Of a stretch of DNA of 50,600 nt, positions 17,087 to 25,316 are shown piece by piece. The notes below the pieces were generated by a model. That model saw only the letters and a program-made list of their open reading frames with translations, had not been told where the DNA came from and did not search any database. Numbering within the stretch: position 1 is the stretch's first letter; the number at the start of each line of letters is the position of its first letter. The stretch comes from Desulfobacteraceae bacterium (lineage in GTDB: Bacteria; Desulfobacterota; Desulfobacteria; Desulfobacterales; JAABSP01), in NCBI GenBank assembly GCA_011390345.1, contig JAABSP010000031.1, forward strand, positions 1-50,600, read 5' to 3'. The position numbers and the translations under genes were made by a program.

Positions 17087-19342
17087 TTATTTGGAAACCA
17101 TGATATATGTCCCGTTCCAATCCGGATCAGGGGGCTGGGATTTATAGGTCTGGCAGCGCTGTACCATCACCCGGGAGGGGCCGTCCTGGGGCTGAAGAGC
17201 GAGCCCATATTCAAAGGCATCGATTGCGGTATTCCAATCCCCGTTCCGATAGGCGGCAAGGCCCTGCGCATATTGATCTAAAAGGCGGGCCTTTGTATCG
17301 TCGATTTCCGAGGCAATCCCGATCAGTTCATAGATCCGGATCGATTCCGCCTTTCCAAAGACCTGAATAGTATCGATCTCCCTTGACACAAGATCCTCTC
17401 CGGCCTCCTTCCGGGTCTGTTCTCCGATCAATGTATAGGTTCCGTAGATCTTGTTGACATTTTCAAGCCGGGCCGCAGTGTTGACCGTATCCCCCATCAT
17501 CGTGTAATCCATCCGGTTCTTGGACCCCATATTCCCCACAACGGCCAGACCGGTATGCAGTCCGATGCGCATCTGGAGCTGCGGCTTTCCCTTTTCTTTC
17601 CAGACATTTCTCATTTCCTCCAGGCGCTTCTGCATCTCGATGGCCGCAAGGCAGGCCGAAAGGGCCTGGCTCTCCAGTTCATTGGGCGCACCGAAAAAGG
17701 CTATGATGGCGTCTCCCTCGAACTTGTCCACGGTCCCTTTTCTGGCAAAGATGATATCGGCCATATCCGTGAGAAACTCGTTGAGCAGTTCCACCAGCTC
17801 ACTTGGAGAGAGCCTTTCGGCAATACCGGTGAACCCCTGGACATCGGAAAAAAAGGCGGTGATCAGCCGCTCCTCGCCGCCGAGTACCAGTTTTTCGGGC
17901 CGGTCGATGATATATTCCACCACCGAAGGGGCGAGATAGGTGGAGAAGGCATTCCGGATAAACCGTTTCTGGCTCGACTCTACAACATATCGGTAGAGGG
18001 TGATCCCGATATAGATGATCCCCATGACCATCAGCGGATAGACCATGTTGACGATCAGACCATAGACCGAAAAGAGGTACTGGGCAAAGAAGATGTAGCC
18101 GACAAAAAGGGTAAGGGCGATGAGGCTGCCGGAGACCGCACCGGTTCTGGGCAGGGCGATGCCCAGGATAAGACCGGATAAGAGAATGGCCAGCATGTCC
18201 ACCAGAGCAATGATCCACGCGGACTGGTAGAGATAATCCCCGGCCAAAAGATTGTCCACGATATTGGCATGGATCTCCAGCCCCGGAAAATTATTGCTGA
18301 AGGGGGTCACCCGAAGATCATAGATCCCGACCGCGGTCGCGCCCACAAGGACGATCTTGTCTTTCAATTGCTCCCGGGGGACATCGTCATGGAGGATATC
18401 CGTAATGGAGAAATGGGGAAAGGTCTTTTCATAGCCCCGGTAGTTGATGAGAAACTCACCGAACTCATCCACCGGAACCGGCAGATCTCCGATACTGACC
18501 GAATCGACACCATACTCGGCAACCGTCACCGAAAGGGGGGCATTCAGATAGGCGCTCACCGTCATCAGCGCCAGGGGCGCGTAAAGGGCTTCATTGAACT
18601 CGATGATGGCCGCTATCGCTCGGACCGAACCGTCCCTGTCGGAAAACATATTGAAATATCCGGAATATTGTGCAGCACTTGCGACGATCGGGATATTGGA
18701 CTGGGGATAATAAGCCCGGTTGAAGGGAACCTGCTGCGCCTCTTTTGAGGTGTACTGTTCATAGGCGTACCTGGAGGTGGTGATGTTCTGCTGATGCTGA
18801 CCGATCTCCGATTCGTTCAAGAGGATCCCATCTTCCCGGTTCATTTGAAAAAAGTAGCCGAGCACCACGGCCGCGTTCGAATCCCGGATGGCCTGGGCAA
18901 GTTGTCGGTCGTAATCGACCGATTGAACCATCTTTTCAAGATCTTCCATCAACTGATCATCCTCGCCGATCCGTGCTTGCACATTCTCCAGTATCCGCTC
19001 CAGTGTCGAGTGCATCCAGAGGCTGCTCAGATCAGGCTCGAGGAATCCGATATCAAATGCAATGACACGGGCCCCGGCCGCATCCAGTTTCCGGGTCAGT
19101 TCAGCGATTTTGGACCGGGGCCAGACCCATTTCCCCTCTTTTGCAATGCTTTTTTCATCGACAGTGGCAAGAACGATCTCGGGTCCCGGCTGCAGTTGTC
19201 CGCGGGACAGGAACCGGAAATCAATGGTCTTGAGTTCCATCACATCGAAAAACGAAAAACCGAAAAAACGGGCTCCGATGCCGATGATGACGGCAAGGAT
19301 GGTGATGGCAGCCGGTCGGATCGCATACTTTTTTTTCTTCAT
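17087..19342 (-). CDS. CHASE2-domain class III adenylate cyclase
   Basis: The 751-aa membrane protein has an N-terminal helix (about 10-30), a periplasmic CHASE2 sensor (about 40-345, with ARVIAFDIGFLEPD and VLVGATAVGIYDLRVTPF), three helices (about 372-450), and a cytoplasmic class III cyclase domain (about 490-670). Metal-binding Asp residues are D500 (FFSD) and D544 (FEGD). K540 and D618 are the adenine-selecting pair. N621 and R625 are the transition-state residues (NTAARLE). All essentials are present, so an active cAMP producer is likely. A TPR-like segment (YAQGLAAYRNGDWNTAIDAF) ends the protein. ATG 19342 is chosen because the promoter at 19389-19417 lies downstream of the earlier in-frame start at 19420. 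Confidence 0.93.
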   Translation of the reverse strand: MKKKKYAIRPAAITILAVIIGIGARFFGFSFFDVMELKTIDFRFLSRGQLQPGPEIVLATVDEKSIAKEGKWVWPRSKIAELTRKLDAAGARVIAFDIGFLEPDLSSLWMHSTLERILENVQARIGEDDQLMEDLEKMVQSVDYDRQLAQAIRDSNAAVVLGYFFQMNREDGILLNESEIGQHQQNITTSRYAYEQYTSKEAQQVPFNRAYYPQSNIPIVASAAQYSGYFNMFSDRDGSVRAIAAIIEFNEALYAPLALMTVSAYLNAPLSVTVAEYGVDSVSIGDLPVPVDEFGEFLINYRGYEKTFPHFSITDILHDDVPREQLKDKIVLVGATAVGIYDLRVTPFSNNFPGLEIHANIVDNLLAGDYLYQSAWIIALVDMLAILLSGLILGIALPRTGAVSGSLIALTLFVGYIFFAQYLFSVYGLIVNMVYPLMVMGIIYIGITLYRYVVESSQKRFIRNAFSTYLAPSVVEYIIDRPEKLVLGGEERLITAFFSDVQGFTGIAERLSPSELVELLNEFLTDMADIIFARKGTVDKFEGDAIIAFFGAPNELESQALSACLAAIEMQKRLEEMRNVWKEKGKPQLQMRIGLHTGLAVVGNMGSKNRMDYTMMGDTVNTAARLENVNKIYGTYTLIGEQTRKEAGEDLVSREIDTIQVFGKAESIRIYELIGIASEIDDTKARLLDQYAQGLAAYRNGDWNTAIDAFEYGLALQPQDGPSRVMVQRCQTYKSQPPDPDWNGTYIMVSK

Positions 19343-19388
19343 CTCTTCACCAGTACCCTTAAATTTTGTTTTTGTTCTTGTTTTTGTT

Positions 19389-19417
19389 CTTATAGGATAG
19401 GATAATGCGGAAGTCAA
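19389..19417 (-). promoter_or_regulatory. Sigma-70 promoter of the adenylate cyclase gene
   Basis: On the minus strand: TTGACT (19412-19417), a 17-bp spacer, TATAAG (19389-19394). Both hexamers match consensus at 5 of 6. It lies about 47 bp upstream of the chosen ATG. The short leader contains two copies of a 12-bp unit (plus strand TTTTTGTTCTTG/TTTTTGTTCTTA, about 19369-19392). Confidence 0.75.
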
Positions 19418-19577
19418 CAAAACAGGGGCTTATCCCGAGGATGTGCTGTAGAATTTCGCTGGTAGGATTATTCTACCTTTCCATTACCCGCATTCTCCCA
19501 TTGACCTGAAGCGGTAAAATATGCAAAGAAATGATGGAGTCTGTTTTTCTTGACAGAAAAGGAAACGCTTAAATAAA

Positions 19578-20543
19578 ATGCCGTATCGACATGTTCCGGT
19601 TATGGTGGATGAAGTACTCCACTACTTGAATTGCAGGCCCGGGGGGATCTATGTGGATGGAACACTGGGCGGCGCAGGACACGCCAGGCGGATCATCGAA
19701 CAGATCCTGCCCCACGGCCTTTTCATTGGCATCGATCAGGACAAGGATGCCATCGAGAATGCCAAAGAGGTTTTAAAACCCTATTCGGACAGGGTCAATC
19801 TCTTCAGGGCAAATTTCATCTCTCTGCCCGGCATCCTCTCCCAGCTCGGAATATCGGCTGTGGATGGGATCCTTCTCGATCTGGGGCTGTCGTTCCATCA
19901 ACTCAAGGAGAGCGGCAGGGGCTTCAGCTTCGAAGGTGAAGAACCTTTAGACATGCGGATGGACATCCAGGTGGATCAGACCGCAGCCGATCTGGTCAAT
20001 ACGCTCCGGGAGGCGGATCTGGAGCATATCCTGAAAACATATGGCGAGGAACGGTGGGCAAAACGAATTGCAAGGACAATCGTCTGGAACCGCAGACATG
20101 AGGAGATCCGAACAACCCGGCAACTGGCGCAGATCGTCTGCGGCGCCATTCCCAGAGCCAAAAAGAAGAATGATCGAATTCATCCGGCCACCCGAACTTT
20201 TATGGCGCTGAGAATCGCGGTCAACGGAGAGCTGGAACGGCTCCGGTATTTCCTCGAGGATGTGGTGACGCAAAATGATGCGGCTATTTTAAAGCCCCGG
20301 GGCCATCTCTGCATCATCTCATTCCACTCCCTGGAGGACCGGATGGTCAAACATCGCTTCCGCGCACTGGAAGCCGGGTGTGTCTGCCCCACCCGCCTCC
20401 CCAAATGCGTCTGCGACCAGAGGCCGGTGATGAAGACCTTGACCCGGAAGCCCATAGTGCCCATACCAGAAGAGGTGGCCCGAAACCCCTTATCCAGAAG
20501 CGCAAAACTGAGAGCCTCGGAAAAGATCCCATATGAGAAATAA
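19578..20543 (+). CDS. rsmH: 16S rRNA (cytosine(1402)-N4)-methyltransferase RsmH (MraW)
   Basis: The 321-aa SAM-dependent methyltransferase modifies C1402 of 16S rRNA in the ribosomal P site. The opening YRHVPVMVDEVLHYL, SAM-binding YVDGTLGGAGHA, GILLDLGLSFHQL, and late IISFHSLEDRMVKHRF are diagnostic. It opens the dcw cluster here; the usual preceding gene mraZ is absent, and 235 bp upstream lies the divergent cyclase gene. AAGGAAA is about 13 bp before the ATG, a rather long spacing. A TTGACA box sits just upstream of the gene, but its matching -10 would overlap the start codon. The stop overlaps ftsL by 11 bp. Confidence 0.97.
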   Translation: MPYRHVPVMVDEVLHYLNCRPGGIYVDGTLGGAGHARRIIEQILPHGLFIGIDQDKDAIENAKEVLKPYSDRVNLFRANFISLPGILSQLGISAVDGILLDLGLSFHQLKESGRGFSFEGEEPLDMRMDIQVDQTAADLVNTLREADLEHILKTYGEERWAKRIARTIVWNRRHEEIRTTRQLAQIVCGAIPRAKKKNDRIHPATRTFMALRIAVNGELERLRYFLEDVVTQNDAAILKPRGHLCIISFHSLEDRMVKHRFRALEAGCVCPTRLPKCVCDQRPVMKTLTRKPIVPIPEEVARNPLSRSAKLRASEKIPYEK

Positions 20544-20832
20544 CGGCCACAGGGAAAAGAATCGAAATTCCAGAACCCTTTTAATCTGGGGGACATTCAT
20601 CTGCCTCTTTATTGCCAGTATGCTCTTCTACACATGGTGCCGGGTGCAGTGCGTCCGGATCGGATATGAGATTACCCGGGAAACCGAAAGGCATCAGTAT
20701 CTCATGGCCATGCAGAACAGCCTCAAAGTGGAACTGGCAAGGCTGAAATCCCCGGACCGGATCTCCGGCATCGCCCGGACCCGCCTCGGATTGATTCCTC
20801 CGACACCGGAACAGATGATCGTGATCCCATGA
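20533..20832 (+). CDS. ftsL: Cell division protein FtsL
   Basis: The 99-aa bitopic protein has a basic cytoplasmic N-terminus (about 1-15), one membrane helix (about 16-36, LLIWGTFICLFIASMLFYTW), then a periplasmic heptad-repeat coiled coil (about 45-75) and a C-terminal TRLGLIPPTPEQMIVI motif common to FtsL/FtsB-type proteins. It joins FtsQ and FtsB in the divisome complex that activates FtsW-FtsI. Sequence is poorly conserved in this family; identity rests on topology, size and position between rsmH and ftsI. It overlaps both neighbours (11 bp and 4 bp). Confidence 0.88.
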   Translation: MRNNGHREKNRNSRTLLIWGTFICLFIASMLFYTWCRVQCVRIGYEITRETERHQYLMAMQNSLKVELARLKSPDRISGIARTRLGLIPPTPEQMIVIP

Positions 20833-22562
20833 GAACACCGGAAAACCGACGTAAAACCCGCATCGCCTGGATCGGGGGGCTGTTTCTCTTGCTCTTCTGC
20901 ATACTTACGGGGAAGGCCGTCTATCTGCAGGTCTTCCAATCTTCCTGGCTGGCCCGGATGGCCGAATGCGAGTATGAGAAATCCCAGGAGCACCGGGGGA
21001 AGCGGGGAACCATCTACGATAGCAGGGGCCGGGAGATGGCCGTGACCCTGGACGGAACTTCGGTGGGAGCCTATCCGAAAAAGATCCGGGATTTTAAAAC
21101 GGCTGCGGAAAACCTCTCCGCCTGTCTGGGGATCGACTCCGGAAGTCTCTATCGAAATCTCGACTCCCACAGGTCCTTTATCTGGATCAAGCGGAAGGTT
21201 ACGCCCCGGGAGGCCGAAGCGGTCCGGGATCTTGCCCTGGAAGGGATCGACTTCATTCCCGAGCAGAACCGGTTCTATCCAAACCGGATGCTGGCCGCGC
21301 AGTTGATCGGCTTTACCGGCATCGACGGCCGGGGGCTGGAAGGGCTGGAATTTCATTATGACACCTATCTCAAGGGCAAGGCCGGCAATTACAGGATGCT
21401 CACCGATGCCCTGGGAAGAGGTTTTGACGGGGAGCGGCTCGATCTGCCGGAATACAGCGGAAACAGCCTCATTCTCACCATCGATGCCGCTATCCAGTAT
21501 ATTGCGGAGAAGGCGCTGGAGGAGGGGGTGAAAAAGGCCTCAGCCAGATCCGGAATCGCGGTGGTGATGGTTCCGGACACCGGCGAGGTGCTGGCTTTGG
21601 CGCACTATCCCTTTTTCAACCCAAATACCTTCTCTCAATTCAAGCAAAAATCCTGGCGCAATCGGGCCGCAACAGACACTTTTGAGCCGGGCTCTACATT
21701 GAAAATATTCAGTGCGGCCGCGGCCATCGAATATGGCGGTTGTACCCCGGAGACCCTCTTCTTCTGTGAAAACGGCAAATACAGGATCGGTGAGAACACC
21801 ATCCATGATACCCGGCCCCACGGCTGGCTGACGCTGGAGAATGTCATCAAATACTCCAGCAACATCGGCGCGGTCAAGATCGGGGAGACCATCGGCTCCG
21901 AGGCGCTGTACCAAGCCCTTGTCGGGTTCGGATTCGGCGAGAAGACCGGCATCGACTGCCCCGGAGAGACCGCAGGCTCCCTCCCCTCTTTCCGGCGCTG
22001 GTCCAAGATTCACAACGGAACCATCTCCTTCGGACACGGCCTTTCGGTCTCGGCCATCCAGTTGATCACGGCTGTCAGTGCCATCGCGAACGGGGGAACC
22101 CTGATGAAGCCCTACATGGTTCAGGCGGTCCTGGATGCCAAGGGCGCGCCCGTGGCCCGCTTCGGCCCCGAGTCCCGGGGACGATCCGTATCGGAAAAGA
22201 CCGCGGAGTCTGTCCGGGAGATGATGCGCAAAGTGGTGGAGGACGGCGGAACCGGGGCTCTGGGAGCTGTGGACGGATACGATGCCTGCGGAAAGACCGG
22301 AACCGCACAGAAGATCGACGAGACCGGAGCCTATTCCAAGGGGAGCTATCTGGCCTCCTTTGTAGGATTTCTTCCTGCCCGGAACCCGCGGATCGCAATC
22401 CTCGTTCTCATCGATGAACCCCAGGGAGACCACTATGGGGGAACCGTTGCCGCGCCCATCTTCAAAAAGATTGCCCAAGGCGCTCTCAATTATCTGGATG
22501 TCCCCCCCCGGCCCGAGACCAACCCCTTGACCGCATCGGCAGAAAGTCGGGAAAACGGGTGA
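20829..22562 (+). CDS. ftsI: Peptidoglycan transpeptidase FtsI (PBP3)
   Basis: The 577-aa class B penicillin-binding protein crosslinks septal peptidoglycan. A membrane helix (about 12-33) is followed by the pedestal domain (RGKRGTIYDSRGREMAVTLD at 56-75) and a transpeptidase domain with SxxK at S289-T-L-K292, SxN at S343-S-N345 and KTG at K489-T-G491. No C-terminal PASTA repeats are present. It should work with FtsW (26720-27871). The stop overlaps the GTG of murF, so murE, which normally lies between ftsI and murF, is not here. Confidence 0.96.
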   Translation: MRTPENRRKTRIAWIGGLFLLLFCILTGKAVYLQVFQSSWLARMAECEYEKSQEHRGKRGTIYDSRGREMAVTLDGTSVGAYPKKIRDFKTAAENLSACLGIDSGSLYRNLDSHRSFIWIKRKVTPREAEAVRDLALEGIDFIPEQNRFYPNRMLAAQLIGFTGIDGRGLEGLEFHYDTYLKGKAGNYRMLTDALGRGFDGERLDLPEYSGNSLILTIDAAIQYIAEKALEEGVKKASARSGIAVVMVPDTGEVLALAHYPFFNPNTFSQFKQKSWRNRAATDTFEPGSTLKIFSAAAAIEYGGCTPETLFFCENGKYRIGENTIHDTRPHGWLTLENVIKYSSNIGAVKIGETIGSEALYQALVGFGFGEKTGIDCPGETAGSLPSFRRWSKIHNGTISFGHGLSVSAIQLITAVSAIANGGTLMKPYMVQAVLDAKGAPVARFGPESRGRSVSEKTAESVREMMRKVVEDGGTGALGAVDGYDACGKTGTAQKIDETGAYSKGSYLASFVGFLPARNPRIAILVLIDEPQGDHYGGTVAAPIFKKIAQGALNYLDVPPRPETNPLTASAESRENG

Positions 22563-24049
22563 GAGGAATAGAAAACTTGTCCGAGAATCCAAAGGCATAC
22601 GACCCGCGTCCCGGCTGGAGCGTCGAAGATATCATGACAGCCGCCAATGGGAATCTTCTGTTTCCTGGGAGAAGGGGGCTCTCCGATGAAACAGGGAATC
22701 CTTCCTTTTCAAATATCTGCATCGACTCCAGAAAAGTCGAACCCGGAGATCTCTTTGTCGCGATAAAGGGGGAACGGCTCGACGGCCATGAATTTATCAA
22801 AGGCGCTCTGGAAAAGGGGTGTCGCGGCATTCTGGTGATGAAAGAAATGGCAGAAAGGCTCCCTGTTGCGGAATGGAAGAGAGCCGGGGCCGCATGCATT
22901 GCTGTTTCCGACACCACCATCGCATTGGGAGATCTGGCCGCGTACCATCGCGGCCGCTGCCCTGCATCGGTGGTCGGGATAACCGGCTCCAACGGCAAGA
23001 CCACCACCCGGAAGATGACCTTTGCGGTCCTGGGGAGCAAGTTTCAAACCCTCGGGACCCGGGGCAACTTCAACAATCAGATCGGCCTCCCTCTGACGCT
23101 TTTCAATCTGAGGCCAGAGCATCAGTGGGCCGTACTGGAACTGGGGATGAATGCCTTTGGAGAGATCGACCGCCTCGGCGAGATCTGCGGTCCGGATATC
23201 GGGATCATCACCAACATCGGTCCTGCGCATCTGGAGGGGGTCGGCTCACTGGACGGCGTGATGCGGGCAAAGGGCGAGCTGTTGGGCAGGATACGGGAGA
23301 AGGGAACCGCGGTACTGAACCGGGATGATCCGAGATGTCTTAAACTGGCCCAAAACCAGACCGGCAAAATCCTTTTTTTCGGGTTTTCCGAAGCCGCACA
23401 GGTCAGGGCCGAAGAAATCCGGGAGACCCTGGAGGGAACCAGTTTTCGACTGATCCTTCCGGACGGAGCCGCAGAAGCCGCGCTGAAAGCAAAGGGCCGC
23501 TTCATGATTTCAAATGCGCTGGCAGCATCGGCCGCGGGCTGGCTTGCGGGGATGAATCCCGATGAAATCGCCTTTGGAATCAATCAATTCGAGCCGGTTC
23601 AGGGGCGCATGAATCTGCGCACCTCTCCCAGGGGCATCCGGATCATCGACGACACCTACAACGCAAACCCCGGCTCCATGGCTGCGGCCCTACAGACCCT
23701 GAAATCCCTGCGTGGGAATGCAAGGGGCTTTTTTGTGGCAGGAGACATGTTCGAACTCGGAAAAGAGGGGCCGTCCCTCCACCATGAGGTGGGGAAAATC
23801 GCGGGGGAATCCGGCATTTCCGGCCTCTTTGCAGTTGGAAAACTGGCCCCCCGGCTCGCGGCCGGCGCGTCCGAAGCGGGAATGGCGCCACATACCCTTT
23901 TTACCGGAAATCATCAGGAGATTATCGAGGCCATTGGATCTCTTTTGGCGCCCGGAGACTGGGTTCTGGTAAAGGGCTCCAGAGCCATGAGAATGGAACA
24001 GGTGGTTCAGAGCCTGATGAAAGACCGGATAGAAGAAATTACCGATTGA
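22559..24049 (+). CDS. murF: UDP-MurNAc-tripeptide:D-Ala-D-Ala ligase MurF
   Basis: The 496-aa Mur ligase adds D-Ala-D-Ala to UDP-MurNAc-tripeptide using ATP. The N-terminal domain begins WSVEDIMTAANGNLL with CIDSRKVEPGDLFVAIKGER (the uridine-site motif shared by MurE and MurF). The ATP loop is GITGSNGKTTT, followed by LGTRGNFNNQIGLPLTLFNL, which is MurF-specific and separates it from MurE. IIDDTYNANPGSM and LVKGSRAMRME are the late MurF hallmarks. The GTG start overlaps the ftsI stop; a TTG at 22577, with AGAGGA ten bases upstream, is a credible alternative. A 173-bp AT-rich gap follows. Confidence 0.96.
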   Translation: MRGIENLSENPKAYDPRPGWSVEDIMTAANGNLLFPGRRGLSDETGNPSFSNICIDSRKVEPGDLFVAIKGERLDGHEFIKGALEKGCRGILVMKEMAERLPVAEWKRAGAACIAVSDTTIALGDLAAYHRGRCPASVVGITGSNGKTTTRKMTFAVLGSKFQTLGTRGNFNNQIGLPLTLFNLRPEHQWAVLELGMNAFGEIDRLGEICGPDIGIITNIGPAHLEGVGSLDGVMRAKGELLGRIREKGTAVLNRDDPRCLKLAQNQTGKILFFGFSEAAQVRAEEIRETLEGTSFRLILPDGAAEAALKAKGRFMISNALAASAAGWLAGMNPDEIAFGINQFEPVQGRMNLRTSPRGIRIIDDTYNANPGSMAAALQTLKSLRGNARGFFVAGDMFELGKEGPSLHHEVGKIAGESGISGLFAVGKLAPRLAAGASEAGMAPHTLFTGNHQEIIEAIGSLLAPGDWVLVKGSRAMRMEQVVQSLMKDRIEEITD

Positions 24050-24093
24050 CAATGGTTCGGTAATTTTTTTTGGGTTTACATGGCTGCAAACTA

Positions 24094-24169
24094 TAACGAA
24101 CTGAAATTATTGAAACCAGGCTTTTAGGCGGCTAATCGTAACCCATTGAAATTATTGAATCAATAATTT
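24094..24169. repeat. AT-rich tandem repeat and palindrome in the murF-mraY gap
   Basis: TGAAATTATTGAA occurs at 24102-24114 and 24147-24159, exactly 45 bp apart, each preceded by TAAC about 8 bp earlier (19 of 23 positions match). The second copy is part of a perfect 21-bp palindrome, AAATTATTGA-A-TCAATAATTT (24149-24169), followed by a T-run. This is the only gap of notable size inside the dcw cluster. Possible roles are operator sites, an internal promoter region or an inefficient terminator. Confidence 0.6.
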
Positions 24170-24222
24170 TTTTACAGGACTATTGATAAAAGACCCATGA
24201 AAAAGGAAGAACAAGTCAACCG

Positions 24223-25302
24223 ATGCTCTATCATCTGCTCTACCCGCTGCACACAACCATTACAGCGTTCAATGTATTCCGATACATCACCTTTAGAACC
24301 ATCTATGCCAGCCTCACGGCTTTTCTGATCTGCTTTTTTCTTGGCCCCTGGGTCATCCGAAGACTGCGGTACCTCCAGGTGGGGCAATATATCCGGGAAG
24401 AGGGTCCCCAATCCCACTACCAGAAGGCCGGCACCCCGACCATGGGAGGGCTTCTTATAATATTTTCCATTGTTGCCTCGACGCTTCTCTGGACCGATCT
24501 GACCAACGGCTATATCTGGCTGATCCTCTTCATCACCGTGAGCTACGGCCTGATCGGCTTTATCGATGACTATCTGATGCAGGTGAAAAAGCGGAACAAG
24601 GGCTTGAGCGCAAAGGGAAAATTCCTTCTCCAGACGGCCATCGCGTTTGCCGGTGCAACCGCTGTCTTTGCCTGGCCCGAGGCAGATACCCGTCTCACGG
24701 TCCCTGTCTTCAAGGCCATCTCTCCGGATCTCGGGCTCTGGTATATCCCCTTTGCCGCGCTCGTGATCGTGGGAACCTCAAATGCCGTGAACCTGACCGA
24801 CGGACTCGACGGACTCGCGATCGGGCCTGTGATCATCGCGTCGGTGGCCTATATGATCTTCACCTATGTGACGGGCCATATCGAGATCGCCAACTATCTC
24901 CAGATCCCCTATGTAGCCGACAGCGGCGAGATCAGCGTCTTCTGCGGAATACTGGCCGGCGCGGGTCTCGGCTTTCTCTGGTTCAACACCTATCCCGCGC
25001 AGGTCTTCATGGGGGATGTCGGCTCCCTCTCCCTGGGCGGGGCCATCGGCACCGTGGCTGTGGTGGCCAAGCAGGAGATCCTTCTCATCCTGGTGGGAGG
25101 CCTCTTTGTCATCGAGGTGCTCTCGGTGATCTTTCAGGTCGGATTTTTCAAGATGACCAACGGCAAAAGAATCTTTAAAATGGCCCCACTCCACCACCAT
25201 TTCGAGCTGAAGGGATGGCCCGAACCCAAGGTGATCGTCCGCTTCTGGATCATCGCCATAATTCTGGCGCTGCTCTCCCTGAGTACCCTGAAGATCCGCT
25301 GA
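24223..25302 (+). CDS. mraY: Phospho-MurNAc-pentapeptide transferase MraY
   Basis: The 359-aa polytopic enzyme transfers phospho-MurNAc-pentapeptide from UDP to undecaprenyl phosphate, giving lipid I. Signatures: AGTPTMGG (about residues 68-75), the metal/lipid Asp pair in [32 protein letters not shown], and the [11 protein letters not shown] loop near the C-terminus. About ten membrane helices are expected, and length matches E. coli MraY (360 aa). A GGAAG ribosome site lies 13 bp before the ATG, a long spacing. The stop TGA overlaps a possible murD ATG (TGATG). Confidence 0.97.
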   Translation: MLYHLLYPLHTTITAFNVFRYITFRTIYASLTAFLICFFLGPWVIRRLRYLQVGQYIREEGPQSHYQKAGTPTMGGLLIIFSIVASTLLWTDLTNGYIWLILFITVSYGLIGFIDDYLMQVKKRNKGLSAKGKFLLQTAIAFAGATAVFAWPEADTRLTVPVFKAISPDLGLWYIPFAALVIVGTSNAVNLTDGLDGLAIGPVIIASVAYMIFTYVTGHIEIANYLQIPYVADSGEISVFCGILAGAGLGFLWFNTYPAQVFMGDVGSLSLGGAIGTVAVVAKQEILLILVGGLFVIEVLSVIFQVGFFKMTNGKRIFKMAPLHHHFELKGWPEPKVIVRFWIIAIILALLSLSTLKIR

Positions 25303-25316
25303 TGAAGGACTCTTCC

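Noticed and set aside
19343-19420. N-terminal extension of the adenylate cyclase from the in-frame start at 19420
   Set aside because: The added residues come from the TTTTTGTTCTTG repeat and the -10/-35 region of a good sigma-70 promoter, so this segment should be untranslated.
19552-19580. TTGACA box followed 17 bp later by ATAAAA, as an rsmH promoter
   Set aside because: The -10 would overlap the rsmH start codon and put the transcript start inside the gene. A leaderless transcript is possible but unsupported, since a Shine-Dalgarno-like AAGGAAA lies upstream.
22550-22570. A hidden or fused murE at the ftsI-murF junction
   Set aside because: The junction is a direct GTG/TGA overlap, and the downstream protein has one ATP loop with MurF-specific motifs. 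No second Mur ligase domain is present.
24197-24325. Small 42-codon ORF overlapping the mraY start
   Set aside because: It runs out of frame through the start of mraY, has no recognisable protein pattern and no separate ribosome site.
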